Source: Blasia pusilla
Lineage: Eukaryota > Marchantiophyta > Marchantiopsida > Blasiales
Assembly: GCA_050084515.1 (NCBI GenBank)
Contig: CM114272.1
Location: forward strand, 49,600,001 to 49,664,000
DNA: 64,000 nt
Reading direction: 5' to 3'
Shown here piece by piece: positions 41,452-51,834 of the stretch (the first letter of the stretch is position 1; the number at the start of each line of letters is the position of its first letter). The translations under genes and the position numbers were made by a program. A model generated the notes under the pieces. It saw only the letters and a program-made list of their open reading frames with translations. It did no database searches and was not told the origin of the DNA.

Positions 41452-41526
41452 TGGCGCCGCTGCCGGGGATCAAACCCGGGTCACCCGCGTGACAGGTGGG
41501 AATACTTACCACTATACTACAACGAC
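41452..41526 (-). tRNA. tRNA-Asp (GTC) copy with 3' CCA, likely a reverse-transcribed primer
   Basis: The minus strand reads GTCGTTGTAGTATAGTGG through to GGCGCCA, a full tRNA-Asp with anticodon GTC. The 3' CCA is present (TGG at 41452..41454), which plant nuclear tRNA genes normally do not encode. On the plus strand TGGCGCCGCTGCCGGGGA is the standard primer-binding site for tRNA-Asp-primed gypsy elements, 17 bp after an LTR end. The B box is GGTTTGATC instead of GGTTCGA, and the anticodon stem has one mismatch. It is probably not a working gene. Confidence 0.6.
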
Positions 41527-41555
41527 TATACTATCCCTGGCAGCGGCCGGTCGAA

Positions 41556-41774
41556 CAACTCGTCGGACTCCGACGAGTTGCTTTCTTCAAAAAACATCCT
41601 GAAAAGGCGGTGAGTCGAGCAACTGGTCAGAGTCCGATGAGTTGCTTTCGGCAAAAAATAACCTAATCCATTCATCAATCCAGCAACTCGTCGGAGTCCG
41701 ATGAGTTGCGTTTGGCCAAAAGCATCCCAACAACAGTGCCGACCCAAACAACTTATCGGAGTCCGACGGTTTGC
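41556..41774. repeat. Four palindromes at 64-65 bp spacing
   Basis: Copies start at about 41556, 41620, 41684 and 41749, all variants of CAACTCGTCGG-agt-CCGACGAGTTGC. They lie immediately downstream of the ParB-like coding part of the methyltransferase gene, after a GTAAGT splice donor, so inside an intron. Confidence 0.9.
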
Positions 41775-43371
41775 AGCAAGAAGATACTTACGTGTTCATG
41801 GCATGCATTGCCATCTCCACCGTCGCTATGTGATGAGGGAATGGATGAAGGATCACTGCCTTTACGCAAAAATGTGCCTCCAAGGAGTTGGTCCGCTCCT
41901 CTGCAAACTTGGTCCATGCCATGAACCTGTGATTTCCATCCCAGATGAAGAAATACAGATTCCTCATCCAGCTGAATTCCGTGCCCTCTACTTGCCTTCT
42001 GAAATCCTGGTCTCTCATCCTCCAGAATGTGTCGAGCTTATCCAAGTCCTCCTCCGTAACCAGGGCTTGGGTTCCATGCTCTTTGTAAGGCTGAACATAA
42101 AGGGAGGAAAGCTGTCGACGTAGGATGCTGTCGCCACCGATTGTTTAAGCTTCGCGATGTCCTCGTCGGATTGAATTTTGCGGATGTATTCCATTGTCCG
42201 CAATCGCCAGAGTGGAATCCTCGGGCGTTGTGGCCCTCCATCAGTGCCATCTGCTTTACCACCTGTCAGAACCGGGACAAGATCAATAAGCTACACTGAA
42301 TTCCCAATGAATTGCAATTCACATAATTCAAAAAATCTAGATCCTTTCTTACCCGCTCGAAAATTGGATCGGTTTCTTGACCAGCCAACTTGTCTGAGAC
42401 AGCAGCTAGCAAATCAACTGGGAACTCGTCGATCCGATAGAGGTCGATGTCTTCCGCCGGACTTGGAGACGAGAATGACCGCTCTCGGGCTTCTTCGGAA
42501 ATGTCCACCATCTCCACGCTGGCGGTCCTCATGACCTCATCGTCCGTGATTTGAACTTCTAGCGTTTCCGCTATGTTGATTGTGTCCCCGGACTTCATCG
42601 GGGACATTTCCCGCATCTCAACACTTTCGGTTGGACAGGCAGGGTTGTCGTCAATGGCTATCGCTTTTTCCCTCCTTGCTTTAGTCAATTCTGCTCTCCT
42701 CACCGATGCATCCAGACGCTTCTTTTCTCTCTTTTCGTCGGCGATCCTTTTCTTCAAGGCCTGTGACGTCTCAACCTCTGCGTTCTGTCTATCGAGCGAC
42801 TCTTGAACACGTCCAAGATGCATCCAGACGCTTCTTGGTTGTGCATCTCCGCTTCCCTTTCCCGCTCCTCGATTTCCTGCTGCCTAATTTCATTTTCCGA
42901 AAGAGGCCCTGGAGATGCTTACGCAGGAGTCCTAATGGACTTCGGAGTGAAGCTCCCAGACTTGTTTGCTTGAGTTTTTTTCCTCGTCATTTTTCCCGAA
43001 AATGCCTCCACCTATGTCCACGATGAATCACTTGATCAGTCGCCTTGCTGATGTTGAGATGAGTCGCCTTGATGGGTAGCTCGAATCGTCTCGCGATCGT
43101 TCAGTCGAGCCGTCTCGCTCTCGTTCGGTCGAACCGTCTCGCTCTCATTCCCTCCTATCGGCTCGCGATGACTCGCCGTGTGAAACGCCCCTTGGTATCT
43201 GATTAGTTGCTGCGCGGGAGAGAGGGGAATGGAGATCGCGAAATGAGAAACCAAAAATGAGCGATTTCTGCCCTATTTATACTTTTCTAGCCGTTGGGTT
43301 GACCGTTGGGTCCCGTCGTCCTTTTGACGGCGACGTGCCGGCCGTTACGGAAGTCCAGACGTGAAAAATGG

Positions 43372-44122
43372 CAACTCGTCGTAGTCCGACAGGTTGCGCG
43401 CCTCCGCCGTCCTGGGAAGATAACGTGAGGTGCGCGAGAAACCCGTCGGAGACCGACGGGTTGAGCGCCTCCGCCATCTTCGGACAAGAACGCGAGGTAC
43501 CCGCGCAACCCGTCGGAGACCGACAGCTTGCGCGCCTCTGCCGTCTTCGGACAAGAACGGGGCGTACCCGCGCAATCCATCGGAGACCGACATGTTGCGC
43601 GCCTCCGCCGTCTTCGGACAAGAACGGGACGTACCCGCAAAATCCGTCGGAGACCATTGGGTTGCACGCTTCCCTCGTCAAGGGTTAACAACGCCGGCTT
43701 CCCGCGCAACTGATCGGAGTCCGACAGGTTGCACGCTTCCTTCATGTAAGCGAAACAAGGCGAGGCCCTTGCGCAACCCGTCAGAGGGCGACGGGTTGCA
43801 AGCCTTGCCATCTTTGGGCAAATAGGTGCGGCACCCGCGGAACTCGTCGGGAACAGACAATTTGCACGCTTCTTTCATGTAAGTGTTACACCGTGAGATA
43901 ATTGGGTAACCCGTCTGATGCCGACGGGTTGCAAGCCTCCGGCATCTTCGGGCAAGAAGGAGCGGTATCCGAGCATCTCGTCGGAGAGCGACGGGTTGCC
44001 AGCTTCGACCATGTTTGCGTTTGAAGGTAAGGCACAAGCGTGCAACCCGTCCGAAGCCGATGGGTTGCAGACTTCGCTTAGCTTGGATTAATTGTTGAGT
44101 TACCAGTACTCCGACGGGTTCC
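43372..44122. repeat. Twelve-unit, 67-bp-period palindrome array between divergent genes
   Basis: Palindromes start at about 43372, 43439, 43506, 43573, 43640, 43707, 43773, 43840, 43907, 43974, 44043 and 44098. The period is nearly constant at 67 bp. The consensus arm is CAACCCGTCGG, with spacer agn, then its inverse. The DNA between palindromes is also related from unit to unit (CGCCTCCGCCGTCTTCGG, AAGAACG), so this is a tandem array of 67-bp units. It occupies the space between the methyltransferase start (42990, minus) and the transposase start (44340, plus), where shared promoters should lie. Confidence 0.92.
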
Positions 44123-45739
44123 AACAAAATAAAGTGTGCTTCGCAACCCACATCTCTGCTTCCCAAATCCGGTAACACATTGCAACAGAATTGGATCCAT
44201 TGTGTCAGACAATGTCACCTACCAAACTTCATCTTGTCAGTAAAAATATGTCAAGAGTATCTGTTTCCTATTCACTATAAATTAAAAATTCTCATTCTCA
44301 TTCTCATTCTCACCCTCCTCTCGTACGAAATTTTTGGGAATGGATAGTTACGTGAAGCTCACTTGTGGTAGTCATCTGGAGGCCCTTCCTCAATCAGAAA
44401 TCATTCAACCGCAAGCTCGTGAGTCTTTCATAGCAGTGGATGAAAATTTTCTCTCTGTTCGATTTCTTCTCCAAATTGGAACCATCTTTGTATCCGAAGA
44501 TGTTAGGGTGGACGGTACGGAAGACATAATAGGTGAGGCAGTCCAGCCAGTGACTGCAGAACGTAAAGTATGGAATCTCCTATCTCTAGCAAATGTTCAA
44601 TACAGAGTTTACGGCCTGCCCTTGAATTCGTCTGTTTCCCAAGTAGGGAGAATTTCCTAGTGCTCCGAGCTCTACGTTTGCAACTCCTAGCTCAGTACAT
44701 CTGACTTCGACTCCAACTTCACACGCTCGTATCAATGTTGTTCTTCCTGAAGAGATTCCGGATGTTATCAACCTCACTGGATCTGTCAGACACCAACCGG
44801 GCCCTCTGTCCGCCTACTTGTTCCTCTTGCGAGTATCAGGCAATAGTTTGCTTTCGTCTCTGGCCTTGAAAATGTTCAAGCACATTCTTGTCGCATTTAG
44901 CCGCCGCCCACGTCACGATGGTAATTGCATTTTTGAGTTGCCTCCACTTGCCGCTCCTCGCTCAAAAGAAAGATGGAGACGCTGAAGGGTATGGGGAGAA
45001 AGTCTGATTGTCATCGATGGTGCAGGCTTCAACGGACTAGTGCTTCAATTCCAGATGGTCCTTGGATTGTCTCCCGATGCCAATGCGTGGGAGCCTTAGA
45101 GTGTAGAAGTCCAGCATGCTCGTATCTAGAGCGCAACGGGCGAGTCAATACATCGTAATTCCCCCCCAAGAATGCAGAAACTCCATACGATGTCGGTGCC
45201 ACCATACCGCCGGGAGGCCATCGATGTCCTCATTGTCAGGCATCGCCCTTCTGCGTTGGAGCGTGTCATGCATACATATTTTTCATTGTCCACGACTTGG
45301 GATCCACGTCAGAGTACACAAGGCTGGCAGTTCATGTTGGCTCCCACACTCATCCTGTGACCGATGCAATTCAGAGACACATCAAGGAGGATGTGGCGAA
45401 GAAAGTTGCCGAGGTCTACAGAAACTCTCCGGGTTCAAAGCCCGGAGTGATCAAGCTCACAACGGCATCAAAAATTTGTGAATAATTGCTTGGAATCCCT
45501 AGACACGGCGAGATCACGGCCGTTGAGGAGAAACAACTCTGGGAAAATCTCGCATTTCTTGCTGATCCTGAATGCTTCCGGAATTTGCTGTGTTAAATAC
45601 GAGTTCTGGATGAAAAGACGGCCGAAATGGATGCCATCGCCAGAATCAAGGCCAACTCCAGATTTCCATTCATTCAGAGATGGCAGTTCATGGGCCAAGG
45701 AGGCGAGGGATCCTATGTCTTCAAAATGTCAACCACAGG

Positions 45740-46735
45740 TGTTGCGCCCCTACTCTCCTTGAACGTCAATCTTTAGTGTTGCGGAAGCGTGCGTTCAGTA
45801 GGTCACGAACTCATCGCCGATCTGCACCCAAACATGCACTCTCGTTAGTCGGGTCTGGGCCAACCAGCGTTCCAACCCACCGAGTCCTCAACTCGGTGTC
45901 TCATCAAGCTCAACCTTCCTTAGTTTCTAGCTTCCAAAACATGGCAAGTCCTTCAAGACTTGGAACAGACTTCCTAGTTAGTCCAGGATCTGAAACGGCA
46001 CTTGCGCGCCTAGTGATCCCAACTGTTCAACGGTCGTCGGGTGAGTTCCGAACCGAGACCCAAGTAATTGAGTCGCGGTGTGAAATCCAAGAGGGATGTC
46101 TAAAATCGCCTCAATGGACTTGGTGCAGGTTTTCCAACCCAACGCCCAAACTCGCGTTCCGTTCCATGCCCTTGAGCCGCCCCGCGGCGCCCAAAGTGGG
46201 GTTTGGGTTCCAAGCACTCTCGGAGACCTTCCCCCTTACTAGTACTTATGGGGTTCTCCAATAACCCCTCCCCTTTGGGAAAAGGGGGTCGGGCCCTTCA
46301 TTGTGGCCCTCAACCCACTTACAGTCGTTTTCAGGTTGTATCTCGGCCGCTACTTATGCGTTTGCAGCGATCTTTGGTGCATTTGGACCGGATCTCCATA
46401 AGCTTTGCAACGCATCCTTATTTGTTCCAAACGCATCTTGGCGCTAAAAGTTATGGCCATAAATACAGTCGGAAACTCTCAAACGCTAGTGGCGATCCAA
46501 ATCCGGATCTTTCTATTGGCAACCCACTTCCTAGACTCGACTTCTTTCAAGTCTCGTTCCACGTTTGGTCCAGGTTTCTCAGTCGCGACCATAACACTTG
46601 AAACGCGACTCCTCGCTCGCGTCTCGTCTCTTGTCTCCTCTTTGAGACAACTCCAACGCGCAAACCATCTTAGCGTGAGCCCGCTAATGTTCCGATGTTC
46701 CGCTTGGCACTTGTTTGGTCATGAGGGTCGCGACA
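45740..46735 (+). mobile_element. Solo LTR (996 bp) inside the transposase gene, 4-bp target duplication
   Basis: Begins TGTTGCG and ends CGCGACA, with CAGG immediately before (45736..45739) and after (46736..46739). Removing it joins KMSTTG to LSSGLDLIDR in one frame, which confirms the boundaries. Part of the same repeat lies inverted at 52433..52690. No coding capacity is recognisable. Confidence 0.8.
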
Positions 46736-47487
46736 CAGGTCTGTCGAGTGGCCTCGATCTTATAGATCGAATGAGGGAAGGGGAAGATCTTTACGGCAGC
46801 TGGGTAAGCTTTGATATTTGCTACAGAGTGCTGAACGGATGGTTGACGATGGGTGCTCACGTTTATGACCATGTGGAGAAGGGACTCAAAACTATATTTG
46901 TCTGTGAAGTAAAGGCACAAGACGTTGGCAGTTCGAAGATGTGCTGGTTACTCTTATTGGAGGTGGTGAAGGAAAACAAAAGGTCACCTCCGGAAATTTA
47001 TGGGTTCATGGCAGACAATGCACAACCTAGGTGGATTGCTATCCGGGAAATGTTCTGGGGTGGAGAGGTTCAACCGGAGAGGGAAAGGTCGGATGCTTTC
47101 CATTGGAAACAGTCTGTGACCCGGTACAACAAATCTTGCATCAAGGAGAATAAGAGGACAAAGCATGTCACTCTACTCCAATGTTGCAAGGACAACAAAA
47201 CCTTGAAGAAGGCCATGGAATGCCAGGAAGAACTTCATGGGTGGTGGAAGAAGCATGCGATTGAGGGGAAGTACAAAGAGTTGTGCTCTTGGTTGAGTTG
47301 GTGGACTGTACGTATGAGACAATGGGGAAACTTCATGCGACAGGTGAGTTCACTATTTTGTCTTGTCAAGCTCACGCTGAGAATTGTTTGTAAAGTTGCA
47401 GCTCAGGTTTAGAAGCGTGGGAACTATAGGGATTTCAAACCGAAGAAACCAAGCAAGCTGTCGGATGCGATGGGTTGCCCGAGTGTG

Positions 47488-47823
47488 CAACCCGACGGAA
47501 ACCGACGGGTTGCATCCATAATTTTGGTGCAACCCGAGTGTGCAACCCGACGGAAATCGACGGGTCGCAGAGTCGTTCATGGGATGCCTCGGCCTTGCAA
47601 CCCGTCTGAATCGGACGGGTTGCAGTAGGTGGGTTTAGGGTTGCAACATGTCGGGACCCGACGGGTCGCAGAGTTGTTCATGGGATGTCTCGGCCTTGCA
47701 ACCCGTCTGGTTCCGACGGGTTGCAGTAGGTGGGTTTAAGGTTACAACACGTCGGGACCCGACGGGTCAGAGTCGTTCATGGGATGCCTCGGGCTTGCAA
47801 CCCGTCTGGTTACGACGGGTAGC
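47488..47823. repeat. Seven palindromes inside the transposase intron
   Basis: Copies start at about 47488, 47543, 47598, 47643, 47699, 47745 and 47798, with arms such as CAACCCGTCTGG and its inverse. All lie within the intron 47344..47880. Spacing is 45-56 bp, shorter than in the intergenic array, and the alternate units CATGTCGGGACCCGAC and CCCGTCTGGTTCCGAC suggest higher-order duplication. Confidence 0.9.
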
Positions 47824-49774
47824 TTACGTCTTTGACTGCTGAGTTATTTTTGTTCCCTTCTAACATTGCCGTCGTTGCAGGGATTGAACGTTCATGAAAA
47901 TGCCCTTTGCCCCAACACAAGTGGAGCAAAAAGTGTTCATTCCTCCCGGAGGTCGTCACAAGCATGCCAACGAATTTCACTTGTGGAGGCATGCCAACAA
48001 GACCAAGCAAGAGCAATGCTACAGTCTGCAGCATCCCATATCTTCCTCTCAAAAGGCATAACAAAAGGAAGGGGGCCGTCGATCTACGAGCTCTATGTCA
48101 GGGCGGCTGTGAGATCTGGTGATGAAAAAATGTATGTGGAAGCCTTCAACAGGTGCGTAGCTGGAACTCCCCTCGAGCAAGACGTACACATTGGTGGGGA
48201 TATTCGTGGGCGGGTTTCAAGACATCCCATACAGATGGTGGTAGAGCAGTCCGAGCGAGACTCGTGGAGACCAGATAAGTATCTTGACTTCAAGCAGGTG
48301 AAGAGGCAGCATCAAGGAACGAATCTGGTGATTGATTTGGATGAGGAAATTACGCCGCCCAGGTATTCGGGGACCCCGGACCCGTCCCAAATCCGTGATG
48401 GATTTACTTCTCCAAAATCAGTGAATGTTTTATTTCAAAAGCCCTCCGTTGCTGGAAGTTCGCAACATCCTGTCACTGGGGTGGTTCAACAATATGGGAT
48501 TCCGGTAATGGAGATGGATTGCAACCTTAAACGGTGGCATATATCTCGGAGCAACCGGGGCGTGGACCCCCTGCAGGCAGGATCTGATGGCATTAGGAGA
48601 GCATGCGGCACTTCCTAAATAAGAAGCATAAGGACTCGGGCGACCACTGCCTGGGTTTTGGGGACTCAAAACCTTTGATCATTTCACGAGGACCGGGGAT
48701 CAATTGAAGTACTTCTTCTGCCCAAATGAATCTTGCGCTTTCTGGAAGTCTTATCCGGTTACCATTGGAGCTCCGGGGAATACCCCCACGATTTGGCCCA
48801 TCGCCGCAGGTACGAACTGCACTCAAGACGAAGTGGAAAATCTTACAAGTGCCGGTTTTGACTCGTGAGACGGGGAAGTTCGAGCATGTTCAGCATTACT
48901 GAGACCTTCGCATTTCGTATTCAACCCAAGATTGATGTCAACATGTACCCGGAGAAGGTGGATGATCTCAATCCATTATTTCTGTTTGAGTCTAGAAATG
49001 GGGTGAAGAGAAACAGAATGTGTAGGCCAACGGTGGAGAGAGCAAAGTAAATTGCATCAGCTCGGGAGGCAAAAATGGAGATCATCGCCACGAAAGATGT
49101 CTTGAGTGGCAATGGAATAGGAAGGATGTGTTCGGTCAGGAACAACATTGTAAATTCAAGTGTCACAAGGGTGTATGTGGTGCACATCTGTTGCTTTCCC
49201 ACATGTTCATGTGATGACTTTGTCCAAAGAGAGACAAGTGGAAAAAGGTATTTCCCTTGTAAGCACATGTATTATGTGTTGCTGGTAGTTTTAAGAGAGT
49301 CAGAGGTAGGAGTAGGAATCCACCAACCAATTCTGTCCCTCAAAGAAGTGCAAAGTATTTTAAACAAACCACTTTGAGGATGCAAAATGAGGTTTTAGAT
49401 TATACTTTTATTTTTCCTGAACCTTCACTTTGAGCTTGAACTCTATTCAACCGGGGGCAAATGATAGATTTTTTCCAGACCTTGGATGGAAAAAGTGATT
49501 GGTTCCACACTTATGATTCCAGTGATTTTTCAGTTTTCTAAATTTTGTGCAATTTGCAACTCGTCCGACTCAGAGGGGTTGCCAAAATATGGAAGAGGAA
49601 AAAAAAACTGTGGGACTGCTTAATATATGAACAAAAAAGTGCAAAAAAATTCAAACAAAAAGTTTCCTCTCTTCAACCCAACGGAAACTCTCTAAAAAAA
49701 AAGTATCTATTTCGGTTGAAGGTAGTTTCCTCTCTCCTCTCTTCCTCTCTTCCTCTCTTCCTCTCCTCTTACCG

Positions 49775-51757
49775 CACCTCGGGAGAGGACAACATTATGG
49801 GGGATAGATCGGTTCGGGAGAGATTGCTTGTATCAATGGCGGTTCTTACCATTTAGGTTAAAGAACGCGATTGCGGAGTTTCATAGAGTGATGGATAGGA
49901 TTCTCGCTAGCTTGGATTTTGTACGATGTTACATAGATGATATTCTTATCTTTAGTTCCACGCTTGAGGAGCATGAGTGACACCTCGAGGAGGTGTTTCG
50001 GCGATTGCAGCTACATAGACTGAAGCTACATCCAGGCAAGTGCAGATTCTTTCTAGAGCAGATTGAGTACTTGGGACACACCATATACCCGAGTGGGTCA
50101 GGCGTTCATTAGATAATGGTGGAGGCTATTGCGCAGATTCCACCCTCTCAGATGCGAGTCGAGTCCGGGCGTTTCTTGGACTGGCGAACTTCTATCGACG
50201 GTATGTCAAGGGTTTTAGTGCGATCGCAATGTCTTTGACCTTGTTGACGAGACTTGATTAGGTTTGGTTGTGGGGAGATGATTAGGAGCGAGCATTTCAG
50301 GATCTCAAGGATAGGTTGACATCCTCACCCATTTTATAGAGACCGGTTAGGCGCACTTGCGTCATAGCGAGCACAGTGAGTGCCACCGAACGAGATCGGA
50401 TCCTACAGAGAGCCAGGAGGTTCGGGTGGGAGGAGACTCATATTTTGCGGGTATGGGGAGATGGTAGGATACGAGTGGTACCTCATCCTTCCCAACAAGC
50501 ACGTGTAGTGCGACATGCCCATGAAGAGTTGGGGCATTTTGGAGTAAAGCATGCTTACAGCTTACTCCAGGTTCAGTATTGGTGGCGCAACATGCATACT
50601 CGGGTACAACAGTTTGTGGCCAGATGTATGGTATGTGACAGAGTGCGAGCATCCTTCAATGCTCCCACTCCGCAGTTACATCCTTTTCCGATTATGGGTT
50701 TAGGTTATCGGTGGAGTGTAGACTTTGCGGGACCTTTGCCATTGACGGGGCGTTATCACAGGAGCGTGTTGGTCATGGTGGAGCATTTCTCCAAGTGGAT
50801 AGAGTTGGTGGCACTACCAGACAAGGCGAGCGAGGGAACATCTTATGCGTTTCTACATCGTGTGCTTAGTCACTTTGGTGCACCGTCGAGGTGTTGACTG
50901 ACCAGGGTACCGAGTTCAGGGGATAGTTTCAAGCCTTGTGTGATTAGGCGCTGATAGATCACCGCACCACGTCCAAAGATCATCCTGAGGCGGATGGGTT
51001 GGCGGAGAGAGTAGTACAGATGGTTAAGAGAAGATTGCGCAAGTATGGCTTGCAACAGGTCCAGTTGAGGGAGTGGGACCTATAGTTGCCATGGTTGGCT
51101 ATGGGTTATCGCTTTAGTCGGCAGGCATCCTTGGCGTTATTTTCACCGTACTTTTTGCTCTTTGGGAGAGAGCCAAATTTACCTGCAGCTATTCAACGTG
51201 ACATGACGAAGGTGTTAGATCTCAATGATCCAAATGTGTGGATACAAGTGTGTTCATAGAGGGCGGAGATTTTTTGTAGAGTTATGCCTATAGCCTTTGA
51301 GAAGTTAGCTATTGCTCAACACAGAGATACATTGAGATACGCGACCATTCGTGGAGGAGGTTATCGTCCAAGGATTAGGAGGTTTCATCCTGGAGATTAC
51401 GTGTATTTACAACAAGCGGCATCCACAACGCTAGATGTCACTGCAGGACGCACGATCCTACGCGTGCGCGAGGTATTACCGATCGGAGTCCTACTGTTGG
51501 AAGGACGGGATGGTATGGTTTGGAAGGATCATGTGCGTAATTGTGCATCATGTCATCTTCCGAACGTGGACGAGTTAGTGGATCCGAGCTTGGTAGTGGT
51601 ACATGCAGGCTTGAGGTGTATGTTGTACGGATCTACGAGGGATGCATCCACCATGTTGGTATGTCATGGTTATTCTCGAGGGTGGCATATGTCATGTCTG
51701 ACCCCCCCTCTTGAGGTAGTTCCCACGGGACGATGGATGTGTCGAAGATGTGTATAG
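49775..51757 (+). pseudogene. 5'-truncated Ty3/gypsy pol: RT, integrase, PHD finger
   Basis: RT starts mid-domain at about 49775 (LWGIDRFGRDCLY, then LKNAIAEFHRVMD, CYIDDILIFS, HPGKCRFF). RNase H is deleted. Integrase runs 50376..50897 (HAHEELGHFGVKHAYSLLQ, CMVCDRV, SVDFAGPLPLTG, VMVEHFSKWIELVALPD). LTDQGTEF and EADGLAERVVQ continue in other frames, so all three Asp/Asp/Glu catalytic blocks are visible. 51284..51757 is one open frame joining the integrase C-terminal part (GDYVYLQQ, VWKDHVRNCASCHLPNV) directly to a PHD finger (MLVCHGY, RGWHMSCLTPPL, GRWMCRRC). Two zinc ligands of the finger are Tyr in place of Cys. MTase, protease and Gag are missing because the copy is truncated. Confidence 0.88.
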
Positions 51758-51834
51758 TGTAGTAGGTCATGTTAGTGAGATTTGATATTTTTCTATCTGG
51801 AGTTGGGGGATCCAACTGCCAGCTAGGGGGGCGG

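Larger units (their letters stand above)
38335..42990 (-). pseudogene. ParB-like plus N6-adenine/N4-cytosine-type DNA methyltransferase gene in MULE-like element
   Basis: Start ATG at 42988..42990 (MTRKKTQANKSGSFTPKS). A coiled coil follows (42823..42300; RIADEKREKKRLDASVRRAEL). The ParB-like part (42261..41794) has LRTMEYIRKIQSDEDIAKLKQ and, after a frameshift, FFIWDGNHRFMAW, like the DG-x-R-x-x-A core of ParB nuclease folds. A basic Ser/Glu-rich linker is at 40136..39804. The methyltransferase has a motif IV-like VDLLIADLPSG (39737..39507), and at 38860..38335 GGREKLPTLMQILIELCSS, PGDLVFDLVLGLSGASIKG and AWQSGRNILCLEGRQELF. This is the beta-class order, with motif IV before the SAM-binding motif I. 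Motif IV reads DLPS where DPPY is usual, and motif I lacks the F-x-G-x-G form, so activity is unlikely in this copy. Introns carry palindromes and an LTR insertion. Stops and frameshifts mark it as a pseudogene. Confidence 0.7.
44340..49377 (+). pseudogene. MULE-like transposase with SWIM zinc finger
   Basis: The first Met is at 44340 (MDSYVKLTCGSHLEALPQ). The frame continues with breaks through 45739, is interrupted by a solo LTR (45740..46735), then resumes in the same frame with GLSSGLDLIDRMREG. The catalytic part includes SFDICYRVLNGWLTMG, FVCEVKAQDVGSSKMCW, FMADNAQPRWIAIREMF (Asp of the second DDE position) and FHWKQSVTRYNKSCI. An intron at 47344..47880 has a GTGAGT donor and a TGCAG acceptor. 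The next exon starts GLNVHENALCP and includes SKGITKGRGPSIYELYV. The end is at 49075..49377, with CSCDDFVQ and FPCKHMYYVLLV, a SWIM C-x-C...C-x-H motif. Stops after 44660, 48618 and 49048 show decay. The closest family I can name is Mutator-like, by motif order only. Confidence 0.65.
36489..49775. mobile_element. Large MULE-like DNA transposon with two divergent genes
   Basis: The outer ends are inverted: a purine-rich stretch with GAGAGGAAGAGAGG units followed inside by A/T runs containing ACTTTTTG and TTTGAA-TTTTTG (36489..36606), and its inverse at about 49640..49775. Inside are a plus-strand transposase gene with a SWIM zinc finger (44340..49377), a minus-strand ParB-like/DNA methyltransferase gene (42990..38335), and a palindrome array between them. 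Two LTRs have inserted into it (40209..41434 and 45740..46735). The right end abuts gypsy reverse transcriptase sequence within about 15 bp. No target duplication could be fixed, so the exact ends are uncertain. Confidence 0.6.

Noticed and set aside
43372-44122. CRISPR-like array of palindromic repeats with regular spacers
   Set aside because: The genome is eukaryotic, the 'spacers' are related to each other and not unique, and no cas gene is near. It is a 67-bp tandem repeat with a conserved palindrome.
43277-44178. Several open frames of 80-170 codons on both strands with repeated VGLRR/ETDGL-like units
   Set aside because: They are read through the GC-rich palindrome array in different frames; the repeated peptides mirror the 67-bp DNA period.
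46405-46680. N-terminal part of the 335-codon frame as transposase
   Set aside because: This part lies inside the solo LTR (45740..46735). The transposase reading resumes only after the second CAGG at 46736.
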